The translations under genes were made by a program, and so were the position numbers. The notes under the pieces were generated by a model. It searched no databases. It saw nothing but the letters and a program-made list of their open reading frames with translations, and was not told where the DNA came from. This document shows, in pieces, positions 42,692 to 50,796 of a DNA stretch of 64,000 nucleotides. Each line of letters opens with the position of its first letter. The first letter of the stretch is position 1. The stretch covers positions 1 through 64,000 of the forward strand of contig JAFTUV010000026.1 in assembly GCA_017466065.1 (NCBI GenBank), given 5' to 3'. Origin of the DNA: Bacteroidaceae bacterium. GTDB taxonomy: Bacteria; Bacteroidota; Bacteroidia; Bacteroidales; Bacteroidaceae.

Positions 42692-43250
42692 TATAGGTAC
42701 TAAATTTCGCAAGTGGAGCCGAACCATACATCGCGACCTCTCTTTCTTTTTTTCGGGAATGATACTTATTTATGCAATATCGGGAATAGTTATGAACCAC
42801 CGAAACAGCATAAACCCCAATTATTCCATTGAAGTGAAAAACTTTGTATTGGAGGAGGCTCTGCCCGCGAAGGCTGCCATCAAGAAGGAGCACGTTTTAC
42901 GTCTGCTCGAAACGTTGGGCGAAGAGAAGAACTACACCAAACATTATTTCCCCAAAGAGAATACAATGAAGGTGTTTCTTAAAAGCGGCTCCAATCTATG
43001 GGTAAATTTAAGTAACCGACAGGCTGTTTATGAGAAACTTACCCGTCGTCCCATATTGAGTACGCTGACAAAGTTGCATTACAATCCGGGTAGGTGGTGG
43101 ACACATTTTTCCGACCTCTTTGCCGTTTCCTTGATTATAATAACCATAACCGGAATTATAATGAACAAAGGGTCAAAAGGGTTGTGGGGCCGTGGCGGTA
43201 TTGAACTTATTTTGGGTATAGTGGTACCATTGTTATTTATATTTTTATGA
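42678..43250 (+). CDS. minimal PepSY-associated membrane protein
   Basis: 190 residues with three hydrophobic segments (about 22-40, 145-165, 175-190). His18 (RTIHRDLS), His41 (GIVMNHR), His134 (KLHYNPG) and His143 (WWTHFSD) flank the helices, the arrangement of the PepSY_TM family, whose members act as heme-binding inner-membrane reductases for ferric siderophores. A short PepSY-like domain (about 60-115) sits between helices 1 and 2 in the periplasm. Much smaller than the typical 380-500-residue members. Start overlaps the upstream lipoprotein gene by 14 bases. Confidence 0.85.
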   Translation: MKFNNIGTKFRKWSRTIHRDLSFFFSGMILIYAISGIVMNHRNSINPNYSIEVKNFVLEEALPAKAAIKKEHVLRLLETLGEEKNYTKHYFPKENTMKVFLKSGSNLWVNLSNRQAVYEKLTRRPILSTLTKLHYNPGRWWTHFSDLFAVSLIIITITGIIMNKGSKGLWGRGGIELILGIVVPLLFIFL

Positions 43251-43253
43251 TAG

Positions 43254-44147
43254 ATGGAGAATATAATCGAGTGTAAACAGCTTACACACTATTATGGCAA
43301 AAGACTCATTTATGAGAATTTGAGTTTTAATGTGCCCAAAGGACGAATATTGGGCTTGTTGGGAAAGAATGGAACTGGAAAGACCACGACTATAAACATT
43401 CTCAGTGGTTATCTTAAACCTCGTTCCGGGGAGTGTCGCATATTTGGGCAGAACATTCAGCAGATGGACCCTGCTTTGCGTCGCAACATAGGCCTGCTCA
43501 TAGAGGGGCACGTGCAGTACCAATTTATGACTATTCGCGAGATTGAGAAATTTTATGCGGCTTTTTATCCCGGCCAGTGGCGAAAAGAGGCTTATTATGA
43601 GTTGATGAACAAACTGAAAGTTGCGCCGGGGCAGCGTATTTCGCGAATGTCGTGCGGGCAACGCTCGCAGGTTGCACTGGGACTCATTCTTGCTCAGAAT
43701 CCCGAATTATTGGTGCTCGATGATTTTTCATTGGGACTCGACCCGGGTTATCGCAGGTTGTTTGTCGATTATTTGAAGGATTATGCCCGTTCCGAAAATA
43801 AAACGGTATTCCTCACTTCGCACATAATTCAGGATATGGAACGATTGATAGACGACTGTATAATAATGGATTATGGGAAGATTCTTTTTCAACGACCAGT
43901 CGATGAGCTGCTTGGCAGCATCAGACGATACACTTGTCTGTTGCCCGATGGATTCAATTCAAGTGAACTGCCGGCCGATGCATTCTTCCATCCTTCAATA
44001 ATTAGAAACAGGCTCGAAACACATTCGTTCTTGCCGATGCAGGATGTTGAGAGAATGTTCAAAGAGGCCGGTGTTCCTTGCCGTGAACTTAAATGTGAAA
44101 CTGTTAATTTGGAAGATGCCTTCATTGGCCTAACAGGAAAATATTAG
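43254..44147 (+). CDS. ABC transporter ATPase with atypical Walker B
   Basis: 297 residues. Walker A LLGKNGTGKTTTI near residue 40, signature region RMSCGQRSQVALG (SCGQ in place of SGGQ) and Walker B LLVLDDFSLGLDPG, in which the usual catalytic Glu is Asp (LDD, not LDE). The switch histidine (LTSHI) is present. A C-terminal extension of about 80 residues follows. The change should slow hydrolysis. It pairs with the membrane protein encoded 6 bases downstream. Start lies 3 bases after the PepSY-type gene. Confidence 0.9.
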   Translation: MENIIECKQLTHYYGKRLIYENLSFNVPKGRILGLLGKNGTGKTTTINILSGYLKPRSGECRIFGQNIQQMDPALRRNIGLLIEGHVQYQFMTIREIEKFYAAFYPGQWRKEAYYELMNKLKVAPGQRISRMSCGQRSQVALGLILAQNPELLVLDDFSLGLDPGYRRLFVDYLKDYARSENKTVFLTSHIIQDMERLIDDCIIMDYGKILFQRPVDELLGSIRRYTCLLPDGFNSSELPADAFFHPSIIRNRLETHSFLPMQDVERMFKEAGVPCRELKCETVNLEDAFIGLTGKY

Positions 44148-44153
44148 AATTAT

Positions 44154-44822
44154 ATGATAGCGATATTTTATAAGGAGTGGATTAAAACACGTTGGTATCT
44201 GTTACTTTCGGTGCTCACTATGCTTGGCTTTGTGATCTATTCGATGTTGCGCATAAACCGTGTGGCCAATCTCAAAGGTATTGAGCACGTGTGGGAGGTG
44301 ATGCTTGCCAAGGATGTGGTATTTGTCGATTTGCTCGAATTTATCCCACTGCTGGTAGGTATTTTGCTTGCCGTTGTGCAGTTCGTGCCCGAAATGCATC
44401 GCAAATGTCTTAAACTGACATTGCATTTGCCTGTTCCTCAGCTGAAAATGATAAATGAGATGCTCTTTTTCGGGTTGTTGGTGTTAGTCGGCTGTTTTGC
44501 AGTGTGCTGGTTCATTATGTGGCTCTATATGCAAATGGTGCTTGCACCGGAACTCTACACAAGGGTGTTGCTCACGTCGGCACCGTGGTTCATTGCCGGC
44601 ATTGCTGCTTATTTGCTCGTTGCGTGGGTGTGTCTGGAACCGACTTGGAAGCGCAGGGTGCTGTATATGGTTGTAAGCATATTGCTGTTGCGTGTCTTTT
44701 TTCTCGCATCGGCTCCCGAAGCCTATAATGCTTTTTTACCTTTGCTACTTGTGTATACTCTCCTTTTAGCCACCCTTTCGTGGTTGTCGATAGCTCGTTT
44801 CAAGGAGGGCAGACAGGATTGA
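44154..44822 (+). CDS. membrane subunit of the ABC transporter
   Basis: 222 residues with about six transmembrane helices (near 20, 58, 100, 140, 165 and 190). Cytoplasmic N terminus MIAIFYKEWIKTRWY is of the kind seen in ABC-2 permeases. No family name from sequence alone. Placement directly behind the ATPase gene (6-base gap) and before the DUF4857 gene (22-base gap) makes it the probable permease of the eight-gene system. Confidence 0.8.
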   Translation: MIAIFYKEWIKTRWYLLLSVLTMLGFVIYSMLRINRVANLKGIEHVWEVMLAKDVVFVDLLEFIPLLVGILLAVVQFVPEMHRKCLKLTLHLPVPQLKMINEMLFFGLLVLVGCFAVCWFIMWLYMQMVLAPELYTRVLLTSAPWFIAGIAAYLLVAWVCLEPTWKRRVLYMVVSILLLRVFFLASAPEAYNAFLPLLLVYTLLLATLSWLSIARFKEGRQD

Positions 44823-44844
44823 TTTTTTTAGAGATTGAAATGAA

Positions 44845-45876
44845 ATGATACGATTCAGTAAGATTTTTTTGTATATAACAGTTGCCCTACTGTTATTGTG
44901 GCAGCTGCCGTGGTGCTATTCGTTCTTTGCAGCCGAGGGCGTGCGTTCTCCTTTTGTGCTTTACAGCACTGTGTCGGGCGAGTTTGTTTCTACCATATTT
45001 TCCGAGGCCAAAGGTGGCGTGATAAGGCAATCGGAAAGTGGAACGCTCTATTCGCAGGAGGAGATTGACAGCGTTCTGCCATTCTTCTATATGCGCCAAC
45101 TTATGGCCGATGAACGTTTCCCCGATACTATTCACGGTGTGGGTTTTACACCTCGTGAGGCTCAGTTGGCCAATTTCTCATTCCGCAGTAATCCTATGGA
45201 TATAAATGTTGTGAAAATACCGCTTTATCCTTTGCTCGAAAGTAAGTCGGGGCGTGTCGATCTGGTTATGCCCGATGATGTTTTTCGTGGTACGGAGAGT
45301 GGTGTGGAATTTATAGCTTCTAAAACAAACACGATAGATGAGAAAAAGAGCAGGATGTTTACCGAAATGATGCTGAAAAAGGGCTTTGTTTTTCCTATCC
45401 GTTACATATCGGGTAACCCTACGGCCCGCAAGGAATATGATGAAGGTTATCTGTTGCTGGACAGTGAAGGCAAGCTCTTCCATCTGAAACAGATGGTCGG
45501 ACGGCCTTATGTGCGTCACATTGTGCTGCCGGCCGATGTGAAGGCTAAATATCTCTTTATAACCGAGTTTAAGGATAGGAAAACTTTGGGCTTCGTCACC
45601 GATGAAGAGAATCGTTTTTATATTCTGAATAGTGGTACATACGATTGTGTCAGAACCGATGTTATCTTTAATCCCGGTACCGACGTGTTGAGTATTTTCG
45701 GTAACCTTTTCGATTGGACGGTGTGTGTGAAGAATGTAGATGGGCTCTTCTACTATGCATTGGATGCAAAGGATTATTCTTTAATAAAGTCTCTCACCCA
45801 TCCCAATGAGGCCGGCGGGGTCGAGGGGTTGCATTTTACATCGCCGAACGACAAATATGTGAAGCCGCGTATATAG
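44845..45876 (+). CDS. DUF4857-type membrane-anchored protein
   Basis: 343 residues. One N-terminal transmembrane helix (about 7-25) and a large outside domain with many short strands (YLFITEFKDRKTLGFVTDEENRFYIL), suggestive of a beta-propeller-like fold. I place it in DUF4857 from memory, a family that I recall next to ABC genes of this type in Bacteroidetes. It ends the eight-gene unit; after it the sequence becomes repeat-rich and gene-free. Confidence 0.78.
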   Translation: MIRFSKIFLYITVALLLLWQLPWCYSFFAAEGVRSPFVLYSTVSGEFVSTIFSEAKGGVIRQSESGTLYSQEEIDSVLPFFYMRQLMADERFPDTIHGVGFTPREAQLANFSFRSNPMDINVVKIPLYPLLESKSGRVDLVMPDDVFRGTESGVEFIASKTNTIDEKKSRMFTEMMLKKGFVFPIRYISGNPTARKEYDEGYLLLDSEGKLFHLKQMVGRPYVRHIVLPADVKAKYLFITEFKDRKTLGFVTDEENRFYILNSGTYDCVRTDVIFNPGTDVLSIFGNLFDWTVCVKNVDGLFYYALDAKDYSLIKSLTHPNEAGGVEGLHFTSPNDKYVKPRI

Positions 45877-46641
45877 TGCGGTAGGATTACAATTATAATT
45901 AAACTTATGCAGCAGGCAACCTCAATGAATTTTGTGATTGAGGTTGCTTGTTTCGTTTTTGTTTGTTGAAAAGTCAATAAAGCACATACATCGAAGTTGC
46001 ATAGTTGTGTAAATGTCTTTATAGGAGCATCGACAATGTGAAAATGAATTTTCACCCATTCGCTTGCTCAACTTTCTTGCTCGTTTGTTTCTATATTTGA
46101 GGTGACCCTCTAATATATTCTGCACTCGCTGTGAAAAATATTCAAGTAAACTTAATATTTGCTTTCAGCGAAGTTGGCTGCGCTCATTGCGTGTGAAAAT
46201 GAATCTTCACCCATTCGCTTGCTCAACTTTCTTGCTCGTTTGTTTCTATATTTGAGGTGACCCTCTAATATATTCTGCACTCGCTGTGAAAAATATTCAA
46301 GTAAACTTAATATTTCTCGCTCGTTTGTTAGTATATTTGCAATGCAGGCAGGAGAAATCTGCTATGTTTTTATTAGCGTATTTTTGCTTTTATCTTCGAA
46401 ACAAATTCGCCAAATTTTTAACAAGAGGATTAAAGACAACATTACGCTCATTCGTTTGTTTCAGAATGTGTGGTGCTTCCCACCCACACTGTAACATACG
46501 GCGTGGGTGTTGTTTTTGTTCATTTCTTGTGGGGCGTTTGGCGATGCCTGTTTCGTGATGGATTAAAATGGGCTCACGCCGCTTTTTTTCATCTGCGATA
46601 ATGGTATTTGCGCCAAGTTTAACCTTTAAGATTGTTACAAG
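45877..46641. other. 765-bp gene-free region with direct repeat
   Basis: No credible gene. It holds the 124-bp direct repeat, a third partial copy of its promoter-like middle at 46314-46340, and an imperfect hairpin followed by T-rich sequence at about 46478-46520 that may be a terminator. An open frame at 46286-46558 has no signal, domain or start context and is not called. Confidence 0.6.
46037..46315. repeat. 124-bp direct repeat, two copies
   Basis: Copies 46037-46160 and 46192-46315 are identical except for one base (gaattttc versus gaatcttc). They are separated by 31 bp. Each contains ctatatttg (TATATTTG at 46092 and 46247), a Bacteroidetes -7-like motif preceded by ttgctcgtttgt. A similar stretch opens the window (1-27). 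Confidence 0.9.
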
Positions 46642-46971
46642 ATGGAAGATATTACCACCCTTTACAATTTACCCGAAGTTGCACGCCTTGTGGATTATTC
46701 TGCCGAAGAAAGTGAATTTGAGTTATCCTATCGCGAAATTTATATGCACATTCCCACAGCTGCAATAGTAGAGGTTCTGCAAGGAAAAGGCCATCGGTTC
46801 AATGATTGGGAAATATATTATGAATTTACCGGCACTTTGATGGATGGAACAAAATTCGACTTTACGGCTCTTCTGCTGAATTATAATGTCCCTGTATTGG
46901 CCGATAGAGTTTTTGTGGTAAACAAAATTCTTAAAAAAGTGGCCCGAGTGTATTCTCGTCTGATTAAATAA
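46642..46971 (+). CDS. small cytoplasmic protein, unknown function
   Basis: 109 residues, no signal peptide or membrane segment. Mixed alpha/beta composition (LPEVARLVDYSAEESEFELSYREIYMHIP then WEIYYEFTGTLMDGTKFDFTALLL). I do not recognise it. It starts at an ATG in AT-rich context and stands 73 bases before the DUF2027-Smr gene on the same strand, with a possible promoter (TAATTTCG, 47013-47020) between them. Confidence 0.6.
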   Translation: MEDITTLYNLPEVARLVDYSAEESEFELSYREIYMHIPTAAIVEVLQGKGHRFNDWEIYYEFTGTLMDGTKFDFTALLLNYNVPVLADRVFVVNKILKKVARVYSRLIK

Positions 46972-47044
46972 AATTGACCATCGGCTTAATAGGATAGTTC
47001 CTCGCTTTTTTGTAATTTCGCGCTTGAACAAAGAAAAAAGCAAT

Positions 47045-48133
47045 ATGAAGATAGGCGATAAAGTGCGTTTTATATACGAGAAAGGCGGTGGTGTGGTAAC
47101 AGGCTTCCGTGGAAAGGATATTGTGCTGGTGGAGGGTGAAGATGGATTCGAGATTCCTATGCAGGTGCGCGAGTGCGTGGCTGTCGATACAAACGAGTAT
47201 AATTTCGAGAAAAAGACACAAGCGCAAAGGAACAAAGAAAATGAGGTGAAGAAGCAGGCACAGCCCGTGGCTGCAAAAGCTATGCCTATGGAGGACGATG
47301 AACCTGTTGTTTCTTATCGTCCTATGGAACGCCCCGAAGGCGAGCGACTCAATGTGCTGTTGGCTTTCCTGCCAATGGAGGAGAAATCCCTCTCGAACAC
47401 CCGTTTCGAGGCCTACATAATAAACGACAGTAATTATCGCCTCTATTACACCTACCTCTCGGCTTCGGGTCGCAGTTGGCAGATGCGTGCCACGGGAGTG
47501 CTGGAACCGAACTCAAAAATGTTCATCGAAGAGTTCGGGCGCGAGGAACTTAACGACATTGAGCACGTTTGCGTTCAGTTGCTTCCTCACAAGGATAAAA
47601 AGCCCTTTGCGCTTAAACCGGCAATGAACATAGAGCGTCGCATCGACACTGTTAAATTCTATAAGTTGCATCTGTTCCGCGAGAATCCCTATTTCGACGA
47701 GGGAGCACTCATATACGACCTTATTACCGACGACAAGCCTGTAAAGGAGATTTTTACCGATGCCGCCGAGCTTCAAAAGGCAATTATGGAGAAGAAACGC
47801 ACCGACGAGGCAAAGCCTGTGCAACAGACCGTGAAAACAGCAAAGGGAAATGAAATTCTGGAAGTGGACCTGCACATAAACGAACTGCTCGACACTACCG
47901 CGGGAATGAATAATTTTGAAATTCTCAATTATCAGTTGGATGTAGTGCGCAAGACCATCGACGAGAATTTAAAGTACAAGGGCAAGCGCATAGTCTTCAT
48001 TCACGGCAAGGGTGAGGGGGTGTTGCGCAATGCAATAGCGCAGGAGTTGCGCCGTAAATATCCACGTTGTTATTCGCAGGATGCATCGTTTCAAAAGTAT
48101 GGCTTTGGTGCTACAATGGTTATAATAAAGTAG
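47045..48133 (+). CDS. DUF2027 and Smr domain protein
   Basis: 362 residues. An N-terminal SH3-like segment (MKIGDKVRFIYEKGGGVVTGFRG, about 1-50), a charged linker, the DUF2027 domain (about 90-210) and a C-terminal Smr domain (about 270-362) with the DLHI motif at LEVDLHINEL and the loop FIHGKGEGVLR. Smr domains of MutS2-like proteins nick or bind nucleic acids and have been linked to ribosome collision rescue. The family is typical of Bacteroidetes. The ATG at 47045 is preferred over one seven codons upstream. Confidence 0.88.
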   Translation: MKIGDKVRFIYEKGGGVVTGFRGKDIVLVEGEDGFEIPMQVRECVAVDTNEYNFEKKTQAQRNKENEVKKQAQPVAAKAMPMEDDEPVVSYRPMERPEGERLNVLLAFLPMEEKSLSNTRFEAYIINDSNYRLYYTYLSASGRSWQMRATGVLEPNSKMFIEEFGREELNDIEHVCVQLLPHKDKKPFALKPAMNIERRIDTVKFYKLHLFRENPYFDEGALIYDLITDDKPVKEIFTDAAELQKAIMEKKRTDEAKPVQQTVKTAKGNEILEVDLHINELLDTTAGMNNFEILNYQLDVVRKTIDENLKYKGKRIVFIHGKGEGVLRNAIAQELRRKYPRCYSQDASFQKYGFGATMVIIK

Positions 48134-48196
48134 TTACGGATAAACTCGTGTAACTAAAAAAGAGCTATAAAAATTTCAAGAACATAAATTTTAGAG

Positions 48197-48344
48197 ATAA
48201 TATAGCAGTTGACCCACACTCCAATAGTTAATGTCATCCCGACAGAGCAACTTCGCTGAAAGCAATGCGATGAGGGATCTCTCACACAAGGTTCGAGATG
48301 ACAAATACGCGAAAAAAATGTATTTGGGTCAACATCTATATTAT
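48197..48344. repeat. 148-bp MITE-like element
   Basis: The outer 20 bases at each end are inverted repeats with two mismatches (48197-48216 and 48325-48344). Nested inside, tgtcatc (48232) pairs with gatgaca (48297) around a GC-richer core (cccgacagagcaacttcgctgaaagc is split here: key part is cttcgctgaaag). No open frame. Core resembles the dispersed hairpin repeats common in Bacteroidetes intergenic DNA. Confidence 0.6.
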
Positions 48345-48364
48345 TACCTAAATTTAAACAGCTT

Positions 48365-49054
48365 CTAAATTTTATTGAAGGAGTAGGCGAGGGTGAATAG
48401 GCTTACTTTTGTGTCGGGCAGGGTGGCAATACTCTTTGCGCAGGCGGCAATGGTGGCACCCGTTGTCAGCACATCATCGACAAGCAAAATATGCTTGCCT
48501 TGCAATGCCTCGGGCTTTGTGACGGCGAAAATTCCCTCTACATTTTTCCACCTTTCGTCGCGGTTCTTGTGCGTTTGAGTCTCGTTGGCCACAGTGCGCT
48601 TCACACACTCTTTTATCACAGGGATATTACTCACACGGGCAAGGCCGCGGGCAATGTAGTCGCATTGGTTATAGCCGCGTTTGCGTTCTTTTTTCTTCGA
48701 TAGAGGCAACGGCACAATAGCATCGATGCCCTCGAAGAAACCCTGCTCGCAAAGGTCGCCGGCTGCTGCTGCGGCAAGCCTTTCGGCAATTTCGGGGTGG
48801 TTTTTGTATTTTATGCGGTGCAGCAGATTGTTGTAGGGCGAGCCTTTACGGTAGTATATGTACGACGATGCACGCTCCACAGGCACAATCCCCCAGAAGA
48901 GCTTTTCAATCTCTGCAATGTGTTGCTCTTCTATGCGTGGCAGCTGATAGAGGCAGTTGAGACAGATGTCCTTCTCGCTCGACGAGAGGATAGAACCGCA
49001 CACGGCGCAGTAGCGGGGCAGTATAAGGTCGAGAAAATCAGAAATCCACTTCAT
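48365..49054 (-). CDS. ComF-family phosphoribosyltransferase-like protein
   Basis: 229 residues. Four N-terminal cysteines (CAVCGSILSSSEKDICLNC) suggest a zinc site, and the PRPP-binding motif VLLVDDVLTTGATIAAC lies near residue 195. ComF proteins take part in DNA uptake in competent bacteria; in others the role is unclear. Its start overlaps the end of recX by 17 bases, so the two are coupled. Confidence 0.9.
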   Translation of the reverse strand: MKWISDFLDLILPRYCAVCGSILSSSEKDICLNCLYQLPRIEEQHIAEIEKLFWGIVPVERASSYIYYRKGSPYNNLLHRIKYKNHPEIAERLAAAAAGDLCEQGFFEGIDAIVPLPLSKKKERKRGYNQCDYIARGLARVSNIPVIKECVKRTVANETQTHKNRDERWKNVEGIFAVTKPEALQGKHILLVDDVLTTGATIAACAKSIATLPDTKVSLFTLAYSFNKI

Positions 49055-49511
49055 AGCCTTCGCAATTTATGATTTTAAAAATTCTTGCCGGCTCAAAGCC
49101 GCGCGATGCAGCGAAGCGTACAATTTTTTGTCGTGCGGCATAATCGTCTTTCCCTTTCAGCTCCTTCTGCTTCAATGAAATAACAGCTTGCAGTGCCTGC
49201 GTGTACTCCTTTTCGTCAATCTGTTCAATGGCGGCCGCAATATCCTCGGCCGGCAGGCGTTTCTCGCGCAACGCCGCCACAATTTTTATTTTCCCCCAAT
49301 GGTTGAAGCGCACCTTGTCGTTCACAAAGGCGCGGCAGTAACGCCCTTCGTCGATGAATCCCTCACTTTGCAGCCTCTCTATTATGGCTCGTTGGTCGGT
49401 GTGCGCAACGCCCCACGCTGTGAGCTTGTTGCTCACTTCGCTTGTGCAACGCTCGCACAGTGTGCAGTATGCAGCGGCTTTGTTTAGTGCTTCGGCAGGG
49501 GAGAGGGGCAT
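49038..49511 (-). CDS. recX: regulatory protein RecX
   Basis: 157 residues of repeated three-helix motifs (YCTLCERCTSEVSNKL, IIERLQSEGFIDEGRYCRAFV, WGKIKIVAALREK). RecX binds RecA filaments and limits their activity. No recA gene is adjacent; instead it overlaps comF by 17 bases, joining two DNA-uptake/recombination functions. First gene of this two-gene minus unit. Confidence 0.88.
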   Translation of the reverse strand: MPLSPAEALNKAAAYCTLCERCTSEVSNKLTAWGVAHTDQRAIIERLQSEGFIDEGRYCRAFVNDKVRFNHWGKIKIVAALREKRLPAEDIAAAIEQIDEKEYTQALQAVISLKQKELKGKDDYAARQKIVRFAASRGFEPARIFKIINCEGYEVDF

Positions 49512-49604
49512 AGGGGTATGTTTTTATTGTGAAAAGTAATGGTAATAGTTTGTTGCAAAGAGAATATTATTTATTACGGCAATATTAATATTTTTTGTGT
49601 TATT

Positions 49605-49955
49605 ATGGAAAATATAGAAACTAAAAAGTGTATTCCTTTTACTTTTTCGGCAACAGGTTATAAACCTTTGACTGTTTTTAGTAAATTTTTATTTGTATTG
49701 TTTGTGATTGCGTTAATTGTTGCTGTAATATCTTTCATTGTTGCTATCGTGCATACAGGTGGTGAAACCTGGGAGGAACGCTCTTTAAATAATAGTATTC
49801 AAATTGCAGCGTGGATTTCGTTGGGGTATTCATTAACTACTGCATTTGTCATTTTTTTACAGGTGATAATGTTGAATGTAATTAGAACGATTCTTCATAC
49901 TCAAATACTGCATCGTGCAGTCTTGGAAGATAAATATAACTTTGTGGAGGATTAG
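49605..49955 (+). CDS. small membrane protein, unknown function
   Basis: 116 residues with two transmembrane helices (about 23-48 and 65-92). The frame begins upstream at 49539 but the ATG at 49605 gives the more natural protein. AT-rich compared with its neighbours. Converges on prmC, the two stops overlapping by 4 bases. Not recognised. Confidence 0.65.
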   Translation: MENIETKKCIPFTFSATGYKPLTVFSKFLFVLFVIALIVAVISFIVAIVHTGGETWEERSLNNSIQIAAWISLGYSLTTAFVIFLQVIMLNVIRTILHTQILHRAVLEDKYNFVED

Positions 49956-50788
49956 GGCTTCTCCCCGCTCACCATTCTGTCATTCTCGGCTAAGTCTTTG
50001 CGCAGGGTAATGTTCTTGTAGCCAATCTCTTGCATCATAGAAACAATTTCGTTGCCGTGCTCACGGTTAATCTCAAAATAGAGTTTGCCGCCGCGAGTGA
50101 GCATCGTGAGTGCTTTTTGGGCAATGGCGCGGTAGAAGAGCAGGGGGTTGTTGTCGGGCACAAAGAGGGCAAGGTGCGGTTCCCACAAGAGTACATTATC
50201 TTCCATTGCTGTTTTTTCGCACTCTTTTATATAAGGAGGGTTGCTCACTATTATGTCGAATTTTTTATCGGCGGGTGGGAAAGAGAGAATGTCGCGCTGT
50301 TCAAAGAGTACGTTGCAGCCGTTGGTGGTGCTGTTTTTTTGTGCCACGGCAAGGGCTTGCGGGGAGATGTCCCACGCTGTTATATGGGCATCGGGCAGTT
50401 TGCAAGCGAGTGAGATTGCTATGCAGCCGCTACCGGTGCCAATGTCGAGTATCTTCCGTGCCGAGGGGTTCTCTGCGGCTATCAACTCCACAAGTTCGCT
50501 CGTTTCGGGGCGGGGAATAAGCACCGATGGGTTTACGGCGAAGCGCAGGCCGCAAAAGTCGCTGTATCCTAAAATGTATTGTATGGGCTCCTGTTTTTTG
50601 AGCCTTTCGAGCGCGTCGGTAACTTTTTGTTCTTCCTCGGGAGTGAGCGTTATTTTGTCTTTCAGGAAGAAGGTTGTTTGGGGTATTGCGAGCAGTTCGG
50701 TGGCTATGATACGGGCAAGGGCACTCACTTCGCTTTTTGTATAGTGGGTGTCTATTGCCTGATGTATCTTTTCGAGCAGTTGCTTCAT
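49952..50788 (-). CDS. prmC: peptide chain release factor N5-glutamine methyltransferase
   Basis: 278 residues. It methylates the GGQ glutamine of release factors RF1 and RF2. An N-terminal helical domain (1-85), SAM-binding DIGTGSGCIAISLA near 120 and the catalytic NPPY (SNPPYIKE) near 190. The ATG at 50788 matches the family start; the longer open frame upstream is antisense to the HAD gene. Gap of 8 bases to the HAD gene. Confidence 0.95.
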   Translation of the reverse strand: MKQLLEKIHQAIDTHYTKSEVSALARIIATELLAIPQTTFFLKDKITLTPEEEQKVTDALERLKKQEPIQYILGYSDFCGLRFAVNPSVLIPRPETSELVELIAAENPSARKILDIGTGSGCIAISLACKLPDAHITAWDISPQALAVAQKNSTTNGCNVLFEQRDILSFPPADKKFDIIVSNPPYIKECEKTAMEDNVLLWEPHLALFVPDNNPLLFYRAIAQKALTMLTRGGKLYFEINREHGNEIVSMMQEIGYKNITLRKDLAENDRMVSGEKP

Positions 50789-50796
50789 TTTTTTTG

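Noticed and set aside
46286..46558. 90-codon open frame after the direct repeat
   Set aside because: Begins inside the repeat, is rich in Cys, Phe and Arg without pattern, and overlaps a hairpin that looks like a terminator.
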